Shown here: piece by piece, positions 45,298-57,493 of the stretch | Position numbering within the stretch: position 1 is the stretch's first letter | Layout: every line of letters begins with the position of its first letter | Assembly (NCBI RefSeq): GCF_030813515.1 | Contig: NZ_JAUSUK010000002.1 | Span: 682,001 to 746,000, forward strand | Length of the DNA: 64,000 nucleotides | Source of the DNA: Rhodopseudomonas julia | GTDB taxonomy: Bacteria; Pseudomonadota; Alphaproteobacteria; Rhizobiales; Afifellaceae | Reading direction: 5' to 3' | Translations under genes and position numbers: made by a program | The notes under the pieces: generated by a model | The model's input: only the letters and a program-made list of their open reading frames with translations | Told to the model about the DNA's origin: nothing | Databases searched by the model: none

Positions 45298-46239
45298 ATG
45301 CGCGCTCAGGAACTCGAGGGCCTGCTTGAAGGCTTCCGTGGCAAGCTGAAGGCGAACGAACCGCTCGCGCCGATCGTCTGGCTGCGGGCCGGCGGGCCGG
45401 CGGATCTGCTCGCCATGCCGGCCGATGTCGACGATCTCGCCTTTCTCTTGAACGCTCTGCCCGAAGAGGTGCCGGTGACCGTGATCGGGCTCGGCTCCAA
45501 TCTTCTCATCCGCGACGGCGGGATCGAAGGCGTTGTCGTGCGCCTATCCGGCAAAGCGCTGGGGAAAATCGAGGTCGATGGCGATCTCATTCGCGTCGGC
45601 ACCGCACTTCCCGACAAGCTCTTCGCCAAGGCAGCGCTCGAGGCGGGGCTCGGCGGTTTTGCGTTCTATCACGGGATACCGGGCGGGCTCGGCGGGGCGC
45701 TCAGGATGAATGCGGGCGCCAATGGCGGAGAAACCTGCGATCGGCTGATCGAGGCTGTGGCGCTCGACCGTCACGGCAACCGCCATGTGCTGACGAAGGC
45801 TGAGATGGGCTATTCCTATCGCCACAGCGACGCGCCCAAGGATCTGATATTCGTCGAAGCGCTCTTCAGGGGCGAAAAGCGGCCCGAGGACGAAATCCGG
45901 GCCGAAATGGATGCGGTACAAAAGCATCGCGAAGAGGCGCAGCCGATCAAAACCCGCACCGGTGGTTCGACCTTCAAGAATCCGCCCGGCCAGCGCGCCT
46001 GGGAGTTGATCGACGCGGCCGGTTGCCGGGGGCTCAAGATTGGCGGAGCGCGCGTTTCCGAGATGCACTGCAACTTTCTCATCAACGAGGATGAGGCCAG
46101 CGCCTACGACCTCGAATGTCTGGGCGAGACGGTGAGGGCGCGGGTTCTCGCCCATTCCGGCGTGCGGCTCGATTGGGAGGTCAGGCGCCTCGGCCGCTTC
46201 GGAGAGACGGGCGAGGTCGAGCCGTTCCTGGGTGCGTGA
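45298..46239 (+). CDS. murB: UDP-N-acetylenolpyruvoylglucosamine reductase MurB
   Basis: FAD enzyme that reduces the enolpyruvyl group to form UDP-MurNAc. 313 residues of the shorter type. [20 protein letters not shown] is the FAD-binding core, [20 protein letters not shown] follows, and the proton-donor serine lies in [30 protein letters not shown] is also typical. Three in-frame starts are close together (ATG 45292, GTG 45295, ATG 45298); I use the last because GGCGGGG is then best spaced. Confidence 0.95.
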   Translation: MRAQELEGLLEGFRGKLKANEPLAPIVWLRAGGPADLLAMPADVDDLAFLLNALPEEVPVTVIGLGSNLLIRDGGIEGVVVRLSGKALGKIEVDGDLIRVGTALPDKLFAKAALEAGLGGFAFYHGIPGGLGGALRMNAGANGGETCDRLIEAVALDRHGNRHVLTKAEMGYSYRHSDAPKDLIFVEALFRGEKRPEDEIRAEMDAVQKHREEAQPIKTRTGGSTFKNPPGQRAWELIDAAGCRGLKIGGARVSEMHCNFLINEDEASAYDLECLGETVRARVLAHSGVRLDWEVRRLGRFGETGEVEPFLGA

Positions 46240-46372
46240 GAGGCGTCTTTCAAAGAATTGCCGATCCATCTCTTAGTTAACGATTTCTAACCCTTTCGGG
46301 TCGAGATTGCGGCTTCGTTCGAATGCGGACCGAGCGCCAAGCGCGCCGGTTGGAGCAGAGGGAGGCGCTGCC

Positions 46373-47305
46373 GTGACCCGCAACACCCATATCGCCGTCT
46401 TGATGGGAGGCTGGTCGTCGGAGCGATCGGTGAGCCTTTCCTCCGGCAAATCCTGTGCCGATGCCCTCGAGGAACGGGGCTTTCGGGTGACGCGCGTCGA
46501 TGTCGGACGCGACATCGCAAAAGTTCTCAGCGATTTGCGCCCAGACGTTGCCTTCAACGCTCTGCACGGGCCATTCGGCGAAGACGGCAAGATCCAGGGC
46601 CTCCTGGAAACCCTAGAGATTCCCTACACGCATTCCGGTGTGCTCGCCTCCGCGCTCGCCATGCACAAGGTCAAGGCAAAGGCCGTCGTCGCGAATGTCG
46701 GCGTGCCGGTCGCAGAACAGCGGGTCGTCACCCGCGAGGAAACGGCGCGCGAACACGTCATGGCGCCCCCCTATGTCGTGAAGCCGATCAACGAAGGCTC
46801 GTCCTTCGGCGTGACGATCGTCCCTGAGGATCAGGCCCATCCGCCGCAATCGCTTCTCGGCGATGCCTGGACCTATGGCGAGGAGGTGCTGGTCGAGCAT
46901 TATGTTGCCGGCAAGGAGCTCACCTGTGCCGTTATGGGACGGCCCGGCGAGGAGGAGGCCTTCGACGTCATCGACATCGTTCCCGTGGGGCACGGCTTCT
47001 ATGACTTTGATGCAAAATATCTTCAGGGGGGCTCTAAGCACATTCTCCCGGCCAATCTTAAACCATTTGTTTACCAAAATATCCGCAGGTTCGCTTTGGA
47101 GGCGCATCGTGCCATCGGGTGTCGCGGAGTGTCTCGCAGCGACTTCAGGTACTGCGAGGAAAGCGATGAGCTCATCTGGCTGGAAGTGAACACACAGCCG
47201 GGCATGACGCCGACCTCCCTGGTCCCGGACATGGCGGCCCATGCAGGCCGCAGTTTCGGTGATCTGGTGACGTGGCTTGTGGAGGATGCATCGTGCCGAC
47301 GATAG
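46373..47305 (+). CDS. ddl: D-alanine:D-alanine ligase
   Basis: Joins two D-alanines for MurF. 310 residues, ATP-grasp fold. [65 protein letters not shown] and the metal-binding end [18 protein letters not shown] are diagnostic. The start is GTG 46373 with GGAGG about 7 bases upstream; the open frame from 46307 lacks support. The 133-bp gap before it, the longest between murE and ftsA, may hold a promoter. It overlaps ftsQ by 13 bp. A short AT-rich patch lies within it (about 47060-47095). Confidence 0.96.
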   Translation: MTRNTHIAVLMGGWSSERSVSLSSGKSCADALEERGFRVTRVDVGRDIAKVLSDLRPDVAFNALHGPFGEDGKIQGLLETLEIPYTHSGVLASALAMHKVKAKAVVANVGVPVAEQRVVTREETAREHVMAPPYVVKPINEGSSFGVTIVPEDQAHPPQSLLGDAWTYGEEVLVEHYVAGKELTCAVMGRPGEEEAFDVIDIVPVGHGFYDFDAKYLQGGSKHILPANLKPFVYQNIRRFALEAHRAIGCRGVSRSDFRYCEESDELIWLEVNTQPGMTPTSLVPDMAAHAGRSFGDLVTWLVEDASCRR

Positions 47306-48207
47306 GGACGTGGCTGGCAGATCAGGGGGCTCGGGTCGACGCGTTGAGCGCCGGTCTCGGCCATACCCTGAATCGCGCCGTGCCGCCGCGCCTGCGTCGC
47401 ATCGTGGAAAAGATGCAGACCGGCCGGCAGCACCATTACGGCCAGGTCGCCGCGATCGGTTTCCTGGGCGCCACCATTCTTTACGGTCTGATCGCAGGCG
47501 GCCACATGCTGACGCTGCTCGACCGCACTGTCGCGGCCGCCTTTTTCGGCATCCAGGAAATCCGTATCGGAGGCGAGATCGAGACGCCAGAATCCGCGGT
47601 CGTCGATCAACTCGACATTCGCGGCGGATCTCTCTTGGGCTTTGATGCCAGCGATGCGCGTGAGCGGTTGATTGCGCTGCCCTGGGTGAAAGACGCCGAC
47701 ATCCGCAAGTTCTATCCGAACCGCCTCGACATCACTCTCACTGAGCGCGCGCCCTTCGCCCTTTGGCAGAATGACGAGATGATCTCGATCATCGACCGCT
47801 CCGGCGTGGTCATCGGGCCGTACAAGGATGTGCGCTTCGCCGGACTTCCGTTTGTCGTCGGCAAGGGTGCCGACAGCCGCGCCGACGGGTTCATGACCAT
47901 GCTGCAGCGGCACCCGTTCCTGGCAGAGCGCATGCGCACGGCCGTGCTCGTCTCGCAGCGCCGCTGGGATCTCGTCACGAAAAACGGCATCACGGTTCAG
48001 CTGCCGGAGAACGGCGTCGATGAGGCGATCGATCGTCTGAAGGCCCTGCAGGACAAGGACGACGTCCTGTCGCGCGAGATCGTTACCGTCGATCTGCGCC
48101 TCAAGGACCGTATCCGCATCGGCCTTGCGGACAACATGGCCGAAACCGTCATCAAGGAGAACGAATCGGTGATCCGGCGTCTCGCCAAAGCTGGGGGCGA
48201 GATTTGA
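47293..48207 (+). CDS. ftsQ: Cell division protein FtsQ
   Basis: Bitopic divisome protein that recruits FtsL/FtsB. 304 residues from GTG 47293, which has GGAGG seven bases upstream, inside the last codons of ddl. A long cytoplasmic N-terminus (about 50 residues) precedes a membrane helix ([21 protein letters not shown]), the POTRA domain ([20 protein letters not shown] to [14 protein letters not shown]) and the beta domain. The last codons overlap the ftsA TTG start by 4 bp. Confidence 0.93.
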   Translation: MPTIGTWLADQGARVDALSAGLGHTLNRAVPPRLRRIVEKMQTGRQHHYGQVAAIGFLGATILYGLIAGGHMLTLLDRTVAAAFFGIQEIRIGGEIETPESAVVDQLDIRGGSLLGFDASDARERLIALPWVKDADIRKFYPNRLDITLTERAPFALWQNDEMISIIDRSGVVIGPYKDVRFAGLPFVVGKGADSRADGFMTMLQRHPFLAERMRTAVLVSQRRWDLVTKNGITVQLPENGVDEAIDRLKALQDKDDVLSREIVTVDLRLKDRIRIGLADNMAETVIKENESVIRRLAKAGGEI

Positions 48208-49529
48208 ACGCCATCACTGAAAACGCCGGCTCCCGCATCAAGCCGCTTTCGCCCCGCCGCACCGCCGTGGTGAGCGTGCTCGATGTCGGCTCCTCGAAGA
48301 CCACCTGCCTCATTGCACGCTTGAAGCCGCTCGAAGGCGATCATCAGGCGGGCCGCACCCACCATGCCGAGGTGATCGGCTTCGGGCTGACGCGCTCGCG
48401 CGGTATCAAATCCGGTGCTGTCGTCGATCTGGAGGAAGCGGAAAAGTCGATCCGTATCGCCGTCGATCAGGCTGAGCGCATGGCCGACATGACGATCGGC
48501 TCGGTCATCGTCAACGTGTCGAGCGGGCGTCTGAAGAGCGATACTTTTTCCGCCACGGTCGAGCTGTCCACTTCGGGCGTGTCCGAGATCGATATTCAGC
48601 GCGTCCTGGGTGCGGGCTGCGCCAATTCCGTCGCCGATGGACGTGTCGTCGTTCATTCTCTGCCGATCGGCTATGCGCTCGACGGGCACAGGGGGATCGC
48701 CGATCCGCGCGGCATGCTCGGCAACGAGCTCGGGGTCGATATGCATGTCGTCACCGCCGACGAAGCGCCACTGACGAACCTCGAACTCGCCGTGAACCGC
48801 TGCCACCTCGAAGTGGAGACGGTGGTTGCGACGCCCTATGCGTCGGCGCTTTCAGTTCTCGTCGAGGACGAAGCGCAGCTTGGCGTCGCCTGCCTCGATT
48901 TCGGTGGCGGCACAACGAGCCTGTCGATCTTCTACGAAGGTCAGTTCATTCATGCTGCGAGCGTGCCGATCGGTGGCAACCACGTCACCATGGATATCGC
49001 GCGCGGCCTTTCCACCCGGCTTGCCGATGCAGAGCGTCTGAAGGCGCGCCACGGCTCGGCGCTGCCTTCGATCTCTGATGAAAAAGATATTCTGACGATC
49101 CCGCCTGTCGGCGAGGACGAGCGAGATGCCCCAAATGCGGTGCCGCGCTCGACGCTGACGCGCATCATCCGGCCGCGCATCGAGGAAACCCTCGAAATGG
49201 CGCGCTCGATGATCGACGAATCGGGATTTGCCGAGATCGTCGGCAAACGCGTCGTTCTGACCGGCGGGGCGAGCCAGCTCACCGGACTGACGGAAACGGC
49301 GCGGCGGGTGCTTGGACGCAATGTGCGTCTCGGCCGCCCGCAGCAGGGGACGAATGCTCTGCCTGAGGCGGTCAAGGGACCGGCCTTCGCGGCGGCGCTC
49401 GGCCTTATCACCTATCCCCAGGTCGCCCGCATCGAGCAGTTCAGGACGCGACGTCCGAGCCAGTTCGCGATGACCGGGACGGATGGATACTTCGCCCGCA
49501 TGGGGCGATGGATCAGGGAGAGTTTCTGA
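48204..49529 (+). CDS. ftsA: Cell division protein FtsA
   Basis: Actin-like ATPase tethering FtsZ to the membrane. 441 residues. VVSVLDVGSSKTTCLIARL is the phosphate 1 motif, VIGFGLTRSRGIKSGAVVDLEEAEKSI starts subdomain 1C, ACLDFGGGTTSLSIFYEG is phosphate 2 and VVLTGGASQLTGL the adenosine motif. The amphipathic C-terminal end GYFARMGRWIRESF is the membrane-targeting sequence. The start is a TTG (48204) inside the ftsQ stop (TTGA), with GGGGGCGAG upstream, unusual for such a key gene. Confidence 0.95.
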   Translation: MNAITENAGSRIKPLSPRRTAVVSVLDVGSSKTTCLIARLKPLEGDHQAGRTHHAEVIGFGLTRSRGIKSGAVVDLEEAEKSIRIAVDQAERMADMTIGSVIVNVSSGRLKSDTFSATVELSTSGVSEIDIQRVLGAGCANSVADGRVVVHSLPIGYALDGHRGIADPRGMLGNELGVDMHVVTADEAPLTNLELAVNRCHLEVETVVATPYASALSVLVEDEAQLGVACLDFGGGTTSLSIFYEGQFIHAASVPIGGNHVTMDIARGLSTRLADAERLKARHGSALPSISDEKDILTIPPVGEDERDAPNAVPRSTLTRIIRPRIEETLEMARSMIDESGFAEIVGKRVVLTGGASQLTGLTETARRVLGRNVRLGRPQQGTNALPEAVKGPAFAAALGLITYPQVARIEQFRTRRPSQFAMTGTDGYFARMGRWIRESF

Positions 49530-49614
49530 CGCGCGGCGCGGGCCGGGCGGGAGTGGAGAATAGGCGCGGGCAAGGCAGATGCCCGACGCGAGGACAGCGG
49601 CGAAAGGACAACAG

Positions 49615-51375
49615 ATGGCCATCAACTTGCATATGCCGGACCTTACCGAATTGAAGCCCCGGATCACCGTCTTCGGTGTCGGCGGGGCGGGCTGCAACGC
49701 GGTCAACAACATGATCGAAGCAGGCCTGCAGGGCGTCGACTTCGTCGTCGCCAACACCGACGCCCAGGCGCTGACGATGTCACGCGCCGACCGCGTGGTG
49801 CAGATGGGGGTCGCGGTCACGGAAGGCCTCGGCGCCGGATCGCAGCCGGAGATCGGGCGGGCCGCTGCCGAAGAAACGATCGACGAGATCAACGACCATC
49901 TGACCGGCGCGCACATGGTCTTCATCACCGCCGGCATGGGTGGCGGCACCGGCACCGGCGCCGCACCGGTGGTGGCGCGCGCTGCACGCGATGCCGGTAT
50001 CCTGACCGTCGGTGTTGTCACGAAGCCGTTCCAGTTCGAGGGCCAGCGCCGCATGCGCCTCGCCGAGGCCGGCATCAACGAGCTGACGCAGCACGTCGAT
50101 ACGCTGATCGTCATCCCGAACCAGAATCTGTTCCGCATCGCCAACGAGAAGACGACCTTCGCGGACGCCTTCGCCATGGCCGATGAAGTCCTTTATTCCG
50201 GTGTTGCCTGCATCACCGATCTGATGGTCAAGGACGGGCTCATCAACCTCGACTTCGCCGACGTCCGCTCCGTCATGCGCGAGATGGGCAAGGCGATGAT
50301 GGGCACCGGCGAAGCCTCCGGCGACAAGCGCGCCGTGGAAGCCGCCGAGAAGGCGATTTCCAACCCGCTCCTCGACGAGGTCTCCATGCGCGGTGCGCAG
50401 GGGCTTCTGATCTCGATCACCGGCGGTAAGGACATGACGCTGTTTGAGGTCGACGAGGCGGCAAGCCGCGTTCGCGAAGAGGTCGATGGTGATGCCAACA
50501 TCATCTTCGGCGCGACCTTCGACGAGAGCCTGGAAGGCGTTATCCGCGTCTCCGTCGTCGCCACCGGCATCGATCAGGAACAGCGCCAGTCGGAGAACAC
50601 CGAGCAGCGCATGCAGGAGTTGAAGCAGCGCCTGAAGAGCGTCGGCGGTCCCGCCGGACATGCCCGCCAGGCTCCCGAGCAGGTGGCGGCGAAGGCCCCT
50701 TCTTTCGAGGAGGCGATGGCTGAGGATCTGGAGCGTGAGCTTGCCGCTCCGCGTCAGCAGGTCGAGCGCCAGGTCGCCGCGGCAGCCGCCGCGGTGCCGC
50801 ACACGACCCAGCAGCCGCGCGCCGAAGTTCGCCAGGAGAAAGGCATCAAAATCGGCCCGTTTCGCCCCGAACCGTCCCTGATCGCGCCACGTGAGGCGCA
50901 TGACGAGATGGAGACGCGCGAGGCCCCGGTGCGTCGCCAGGAGGCTTTCGTTCCGCAGGCTGCAGAGCGGCCGGAGAGCGTGCAGCCCCGCATGCCGAAG
51001 GTGGAGGATTTTCCGGCCATCGCGCAGCGGCAGATCCATGCCAGCCGTGGTGCAGCCAATGAGGAAGAAGAGCGCCGTCCGCGTTCTCTCCTGCAGCGTC
51101 TGACGCACGGTCTCGCCAAGCACGGCGAGGGCGAGGAAGGTCAGGCTCCGCGTCAAGCTCGCGACATGGAAATCGAGCCGCGGATCGCTGCCGCCCCCGA
51201 GCGGGCGCCGGCTCGTCCGTCGGCGGCCGAGACCTTCGGCCGGCCGCAGCAGCGGCGTGCCGTCGATCAGGCGGCGCGCGGCGGTCTCGACCCGCATGGT
51301 CGCCCGGCAGCTGCTGGGCACAACGAGGACGACCAGCTGGAGATTCCGGCGTTCTTGCGGCGCCAGACCAGCTGA
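49615..51375 (+). CDS. ftsZ: Cell division GTPase FtsZ
   Basis: Tubulin-like GTPase forming the Z ring. 586 residues from ATG 49615 (AAAGGA upstream); an in-frame ATG at 49579 lacks a site. The GTPase domain spans about 1-320, with [28 protein letters not shown] (tubulin signature), [17 protein letters not shown] and [14 protein letters not shown] long low-complexity linker of about 250 residues rich in Ala, Arg, Glu and Pro follows and ends in the conserved tail [12 protein letters not shown] that binds FtsA and other partners. Long linkers are usual in alphaproteobacteria. Confidence 0.98.
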   Translation: MAINLHMPDLTELKPRITVFGVGGAGCNAVNNMIEAGLQGVDFVVANTDAQALTMSRADRVVQMGVAVTEGLGAGSQPEIGRAAAEETIDEINDHLTGAHMVFITAGMGGGTGTGAAPVVARAARDAGILTVGVVTKPFQFEGQRRMRLAEAGINELTQHVDTLIVIPNQNLFRIANEKTTFADAFAMADEVLYSGVACITDLMVKDGLINLDFADVRSVMREMGKAMMGTGEASGDKRAVEAAEKAISNPLLDEVSMRGAQGLLISITGGKDMTLFEVDEAASRVREEVDGDANIIFGATFDESLEGVIRVSVVATGIDQEQRQSENTEQRMQELKQRLKSVGGPAGHARQAPEQVAAKAPSFEEAMAEDLERELAAPRQQVERQVAAAAAAVPHTTQQPRAEVRQEKGIKIGPFRPEPSLIAPREAHDEMETREAPVRRQEAFVPQAAERPESVQPRMPKVEDFPAIAQRQIHASRGAANEEEERRPRSLLQRLTHGLAKHGEGEEGQAPRQARDMEIEPRIAAAPERAPARPSAAETFGRPQQRRAVDQAARGGLDPHGRPAAAGHNEDDQLEIPAFLRRQTS

Positions 51376-51412
51376 TAGGTGCTCACAGCCTGTAACGTTC
51401 TTGCGGCCCCGG

Positions 51413-51448
51413 CGTTTTTCGCCGGGGCCGCTTTTCTTATAAGCATCT
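51413..51448 (+). terminator. Strong rho-independent terminator after ftsZ
   Basis: Perfect 12-bp GC stem GCGGCCCCGGCG/CGCCGGGGCCGC, TTTTT loop, followed by TTTTCTT. It separates ftsZ from lpxC, so lpxC needs its own promoter. Confidence 0.93.
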
Positions 51449-51563
51449 GTTTTTGTGAAAAAAATCCGGGCGGCGCCGAATCTCAAATCGGTAACAAAAG
51501 GTAAGAAAGCTTGATTGGCGAAACTGTGATCGCTGCTGCTAGCTTCCGGCGCGTCGGGTGAGG

Positions 51564-51595
51564 GCCGGTCCCCTCCGATTCGCGATGCGACCGGC
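51564..51595 (+). promoter_or_regulatory. lpxC: Leader hairpin just before lpxC
   Basis: GCCGGTC (51564-51570) pairs perfectly with GACCGGC (51589-51595) around an 18-base loop that contains CCCTCC, an anti-ribosome-site-like string, and a GATTC site. It ends 8 bases before the lpxC ATG, where no good ribosome site is visible. Confidence 0.4.
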
Positions 51596-51603
51596 ACGAC
51601 AAC

Positions 51604-52575
51604 ATGAAAGATGGCTTGATGACACAGACCGCCCAGGGCGCCCAGAAGACGGTCCGCAGGGATGCGACACTTACGGGCATCGGCACGCATAGCGGTAAGC
51701 CGGTTACGTTGCGGCTGTGTCCTGCCGACCCGGATACGGGTATCGTCTTCGTTCGCCGCAACGAGGCGGGCGAGGAAGTTTCCATTCCCGCGCGGTCTTC
51801 CTCCGTCGTCGGCACGCAGATGTGCACGATCCTGGGCGATGGGGCCGGGCTTTCGGTCGCCACCGTCGAACATCTCTTGGCGGCTGTTTCCGCGCTTTCC
51901 ATCGACAATCTCTTGATCGAGGTCGATGGCGCCGAAATCCCGATGATGGACGGAAGTGCGGCGGCCTTCGTTGAGGCGATCGACGAGGCGGGGATCGCGA
52001 TGCAGCCTGCACGGGCGCGCGCGATCAAGGTTTTGAAGCCGGTACGCCTCGAGGTCGGTTCGTCCTGGGCCGAGTTTCTGCCCTATAGCGGACGTCGCTT
52101 CACCGTAGAGATCGATTTCGACTGCCCGGTCATCGGCCGGCAGAAGCATGCTGCCAATATCACCGCGAACGGCTTCCGCCGCGATATCGCGCGGGCGCGG
52201 ACCTTTGGCTACATGAAGGATGTCGAGGCGTTGTGGGCCAAGGGCCTCGCTCTCGGCTCCTCGCTCGACAACGCTGTGGTGATTGCCGACGACAAGGTCG
52301 TCAATCCCGAAGGCCTGCGCTATCAGGACGAATTCGTGCGCCACAAGCTGCTCGATGCCGTCGGCGATCTCGCCCTCGCCGGGGCGCCGATCATCGGTCA
52401 TTATCGTTCCTATCGCGGCGGCCACAAGGTCAACGCCATGGCGCTTGCGGCGCTTCTGGAAGACCGTTCGGCGTGGAGCTGGCTGGTCTCTTCCGATCCG
52501 GCGCCGCGTCGCAGTGAACAGGCGGAAGGCCTGCCCGGCTATTTCGCCCCAGCATTCGCCCCGGACCGTTCTTAA
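51604..52575 (+). CDS. lpxC: UDP-3-O-acyl-GlcNAc deacetylase LpxC
   Basis: Zinc enzyme for the first committed step of lipid A synthesis. 323 residues. ATLTGIGTHSGKPVTL opens the fold. The zinc ligands are His90 in TVEHLLAA and the His and Asp in VRHKLLDAVGDLALAG; the catalytic base motif is YRGGHKVNAMAL. Two starts are possible (ATG 51604 or ATG 51619), neither with a good ribosome site. The 5' region holds a hairpin. The gene follows ftsZ as usual but behind a strong terminator. Confidence 0.96.
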   Translation: MKDGLMTQTAQGAQKTVRRDATLTGIGTHSGKPVTLRLCPADPDTGIVFVRRNEAGEEVSIPARSSSVVGTQMCTILGDGAGLSVATVEHLLAAVSALSIDNLLIEVDGAEIPMMDGSAAAFVEAIDEAGIAMQPARARAIKVLKPVRLEVGSSWAEFLPYSGRRFTVEIDFDCPVIGRQKHAANITANGFRRDIARARTFGYMKDVEALWAKGLALGSSLDNAVVIADDKVVNPEGLRYQDEFVRHKLLDAVGDLALAGAPIIGHYRSYRGGHKVNAMALAALLEDRSAWSWLVSSDPAPRRSEQAEGLPGYFAPAFAPDRS

Positions 52576-52694
52576 GCCATCACCACATGGCGGCCATTTT
52601 TGCGTGCTGTTGCCCATCGCAGCCGGCCGGCATTTGCAATTGCGGTGTGCATGCGGCTTTGCAGTCGGCCGGATCTTCGATAAGGAGGCAGCCC

Positions 52695-52733
52695 GTGCCC
52701 TTTTGCTCCGTGTGGATGCATGACTTTCTCTGA
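52695..52733 (+). CDS. 12-codon leader ORF overlapping the bamD start
   Basis: The best ribosome site in this gap, AAGGAGG (52682-52688), stands 6 bases before a GTG (52695), not before bamD. The frame reads MPFCSVWMHDFL and stops at TGA 52731-52733, just past the bamD ATG at 52720. This is the layout of a translationally coupled leader peptide. It could also be a chance frame. Confidence 0.45.
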   Translation: MPFCSVWMHDFL

Positions 52734-53580
52734 AGCTACCAAGCCCGGGCTGCGCATCGTCGCCGCCAGTCTCCTCATTGCCTCGATCGGCGCTTCGCTC
52801 GGAGCCTGCTCGAACTTCGGCGATCGTACGAAGATCATCGAGGAGGAACCGACCGTCCCTGCCGACGTCCTCTACAACGAGGGCCTTGCGGCGATGAAGG
52901 AAGGCGAGACGACCAAGGCGAAAGAGAAGTTCGCCGAGATCGATAAGCAGCATCCCTATTCGGATTATGCGCGCCGTTCGATGATCCTGTCGGCCTATCT
53001 CAACTACAAGCGCGGCAATTACACGGATGCGGTGACCGAGGCGAAGCGCTTCGTGACACTCTTCCCCGCAAGCGATGATGCGGCGTACGCCCAGTACATC
53101 ATCGCCGAATCATATTACCGGCAGATCCCTGACGTGACGCGCGATCAGGAGATGACGCAGCGTGCGATCCTCGCCTACGGGCAGATCCTCAGCAAATATC
53201 CCGATTCGGAATATGCCGATGACGCTCGCCGCAAGATCGAGGTGGGTCGTGATCAGCTCGCCGGTAAGGAGATGCAGACCGGTCGCTACTACCAGGAGCG
53301 CGGCGAGTATCTGGCCGCGGTGAACCGATTCAAATCGGTCGTGGAAGCCTATCAGACGACCCGTCATGTCGAAGAGGCGCTGCATCGTCTGGTCGAGTGC
53401 TATCTGGCTCTCGGTCTCGTCGATCAGGCGCAGACGGCGGCTGCGGTGCTCGGACATAACTTCCCGGACAGCCCCTGGTACAAGGATTCCTATCGGCTTC
53501 TGGCCGGTCGGGGTGTTGAGCCGTCGGAAAGCAAGGGATCTTGGATCTCACGGGCCTTCCGCTCGGGGCAGGCCACCTGA
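52720..53580 (+). CDS. bamD: Outer membrane assembly lipoprotein BamD
   Basis: Essential lipoprotein of the BAM complex, which inserts beta-barrel proteins into the outer membrane. 286 residues. The signal peptide ends in lipobox SLGAC with acylated Cys30. Five TPR-like repeats follow, for example VPADVLYNEGLAAMKEGETTKAKEKF, YPDSEYADDARRKI and YYQERGEYLAAVNRFKSVV. The ATG at 52720 is the only sensible start, because the frame closes at TAA 52681, yet its own ribosome site is weak; a leader ORF overlaps it. Confidence 0.94.
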   Translation: MTFSEATKPGLRIVAASLLIASIGASLGACSNFGDRTKIIEEEPTVPADVLYNEGLAAMKEGETTKAKEKFAEIDKQHPYSDYARRSMILSAYLNYKRGNYTDAVTEAKRFVTLFPASDDAAYAQYIIAESYYRQIPDVTRDQEMTQRAILAYGQILSKYPDSEYADDARRKIEVGRDQLAGKEMQTGRYYQERGEYLAAVNRFKSVVEAYQTTRHVEEALHRLVECYLALGLVDQAQTAAAVLGHNFPDSPWYKDSYRLLAGRGVEPSESKGSWISRAFRSGQAT

Positions 53581-53595
53581 TAGCTTCCGGCGGCC

Positions 53596-55275
53596 ATGCT
53601 GGCCAACCTGACCATCCGCGACATCGTTCTCATTGAACGCTTGTCTATCGATTTTGCCGCCGGTCTCAGCGTCCTGACGGGCGAGACCGGCGCGGGCAAA
53701 TCGATTCTGCTCGATTCGCTGGCGCTCGCTCTCGGCGCGCGCGGCGATGCGGCGCTGGTGCGCTCCGGCGCGAGCCAGGGCCAGGTGACGGCCGTTTTCG
53801 ATCTCGTTCCGACGCATGCCGTCATCCGCACATGCGAGGACAACGGCATTGACGTCGACGGTCCCCTCGTTCTTCGCCGGCTGCAGTCGGGCGACGGTCG
53901 CAGCCGCGCCTTCATCAACGACCAGCCGGTGTCGGTTTCGCTGTTGCGCGAGATAGGCCATCAGCTCGTGGAAATTCACGGCCAGCACGACGAACGGGCG
54001 CTGGTCGCGCCCGAAGAACATCGCAGGCTCCTCGATGCCTTCGGCGGGCTCGAGCGCGAGCGGGCGGAGGTCGCCGGCCACGCCCAGGTTTTGAGAGAGG
54101 CAGAGCGGCAGGCCGAAGAGCTGCAAGCATCCATCGAAGCGGCGGAGCGGGAAGCCGATTTTCTGCGCGCCGCGGTGGAAGAGCTCGAAGCGCTGTCGCC
54201 GGAACCCGGCGAAGAGGAACGGCTTGCCGATCGCCGACGCCTTCTCATGCAGGCGGAAAAGGTCGCGGGCGACCTCAACGACGCGCTCGACATGCTGGGC
54301 GGCAATATCTCGCCCGTGCCGGATCTGGCCGCCCTGATGCGGCGCCTGGAGCGTAAGAGCGCCGAAATGCCGGAGGTGATGGACGCGATCGTGGAAGCGA
54401 TCGGGCAGGCGCTCGATCGTCTCGAAGATGCACGTTCAGGCCTCGCCGCGGCGATCACCGAGCTCGGCCATGATGCGGGCGAGCTCGAGCGCGTCGAGGA
54501 GCGGCTTTTTGCGATTCGGGCGGCGGCACGCAAATATCGCTGCGAGGCCGACGAGCTCCCGGGTGTCGCGGCGGATTTTGCGGCGAAACTCGAAGATTTC
54601 GAAAGCGGTCACGACCGGCTGGCGCGCCTGCAGAACGCGGTGCGGGAAGCCGAGGAAAGCTATGTCGCGGCGGCGCGCCTTCTGTCGGAGCGACGGGAAG
54701 AGGCCGCGCGAGGTCTCGAAGAGGCTGTGACCGCCGAATTGCCCGCGCTGAAGCTCGAAGCCGCGTCGTTCCACGTGCATCTGCAGCGTGACGATGCGCG
54801 GCGGAGTGCGGATGGCTTCGACACGGTGTCTTTCGAGGTCCAGACCAATCCGGGCACGGCGCGCGGGCCTTTGATGAAGGTCGCGTCCGGCGGCGAGCTC
54901 GCGCGTTTTCTTCTGGCGCTCAAGGTGGCGCTCGCCGACCGGGGGTCCGCTCCAACGCTCGTCTTCGACGAGATCGATTCGGGTGTCGGTGGGGCCGTGG
55001 CGGAGGCGATCGGGCGGCGGCTTGCCCGGCTCTCAGAACGCGTGCAGGTGATGTCGGTCACCCATGCGCCGCAGGTTGCGGCCCGCGCCAACGGCCATTT
55101 TGTCATCTCCAAACGCGTGACCGACGAAGGGCGCAAGACGTCGACGGCCGTGACCCGCGTTGAGGCTGAAGATCGGCGCGAGGAGATTGCGCGTATGCTC
55201 GCGGGCGCCACGATTACCGACGAGGCCCGGGCAGCGGCTGAACGGCTCATCGTGGGTGAGAGCCAAGCCTCTTGA
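53596..55275 (+). CDS. recN: DNA repair protein RecN
   Basis: SMC-like ATPase that holds broken ends together in recombination repair. 559 residues. N-terminal half-domain: MLANLTIRDIVLIERLSIDF and Walker A LTGETGAGKS (residues 28-37), then LVEIHGQHD. A central coiled coil is followed by the C-terminal half-domain with signature SGGELARFLLALKVAL, Walker B PTLVFDEIDSGVGG and VMSVTHAPQVAA. It follows bamD by 15 bases. Confidence 0.96.
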   Translation: MLANLTIRDIVLIERLSIDFAAGLSVLTGETGAGKSILLDSLALALGARGDAALVRSGASQGQVTAVFDLVPTHAVIRTCEDNGIDVDGPLVLRRLQSGDGRSRAFINDQPVSVSLLREIGHQLVEIHGQHDERALVAPEEHRRLLDAFGGLERERAEVAGHAQVLREAERQAEELQASIEAAEREADFLRAAVEELEALSPEPGEEERLADRRRLLMQAEKVAGDLNDALDMLGGNISPVPDLAALMRRLERKSAEMPEVMDAIVEAIGQALDRLEDARSGLAAAITELGHDAGELERVEERLFAIRAAARKYRCEADELPGVAADFAAKLEDFESGHDRLARLQNAVREAEESYVAAARLLSERREEAARGLEEAVTAELPALKLEAASFHVHLQRDDARRSADGFDTVSFEVQTNPGTARGPLMKVASGGELARFLLALKVALADRGSAPTLVFDEIDSGVGGAVAEAIGRRLARLSERVQVMSVTHAPQVAARANGHFVISKRVTDEGRKTSTAVTRVEAEDRREEIARMLAGATITDEARAAAERLIVGESQAS

Positions 55276-57480
<2,205 letters not shown>

Positions 57481-57493
57481 AGCTGCGAGAGGT

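Noticed and set aside
49780-52953. Antisense open frame of 1,057 codons across ftsZ and lpxC
   Set aside because: It is the complementary frame of two certain genes in GC-rich DNA, runs through the ftsZ terminator and has no domain-like sequence.
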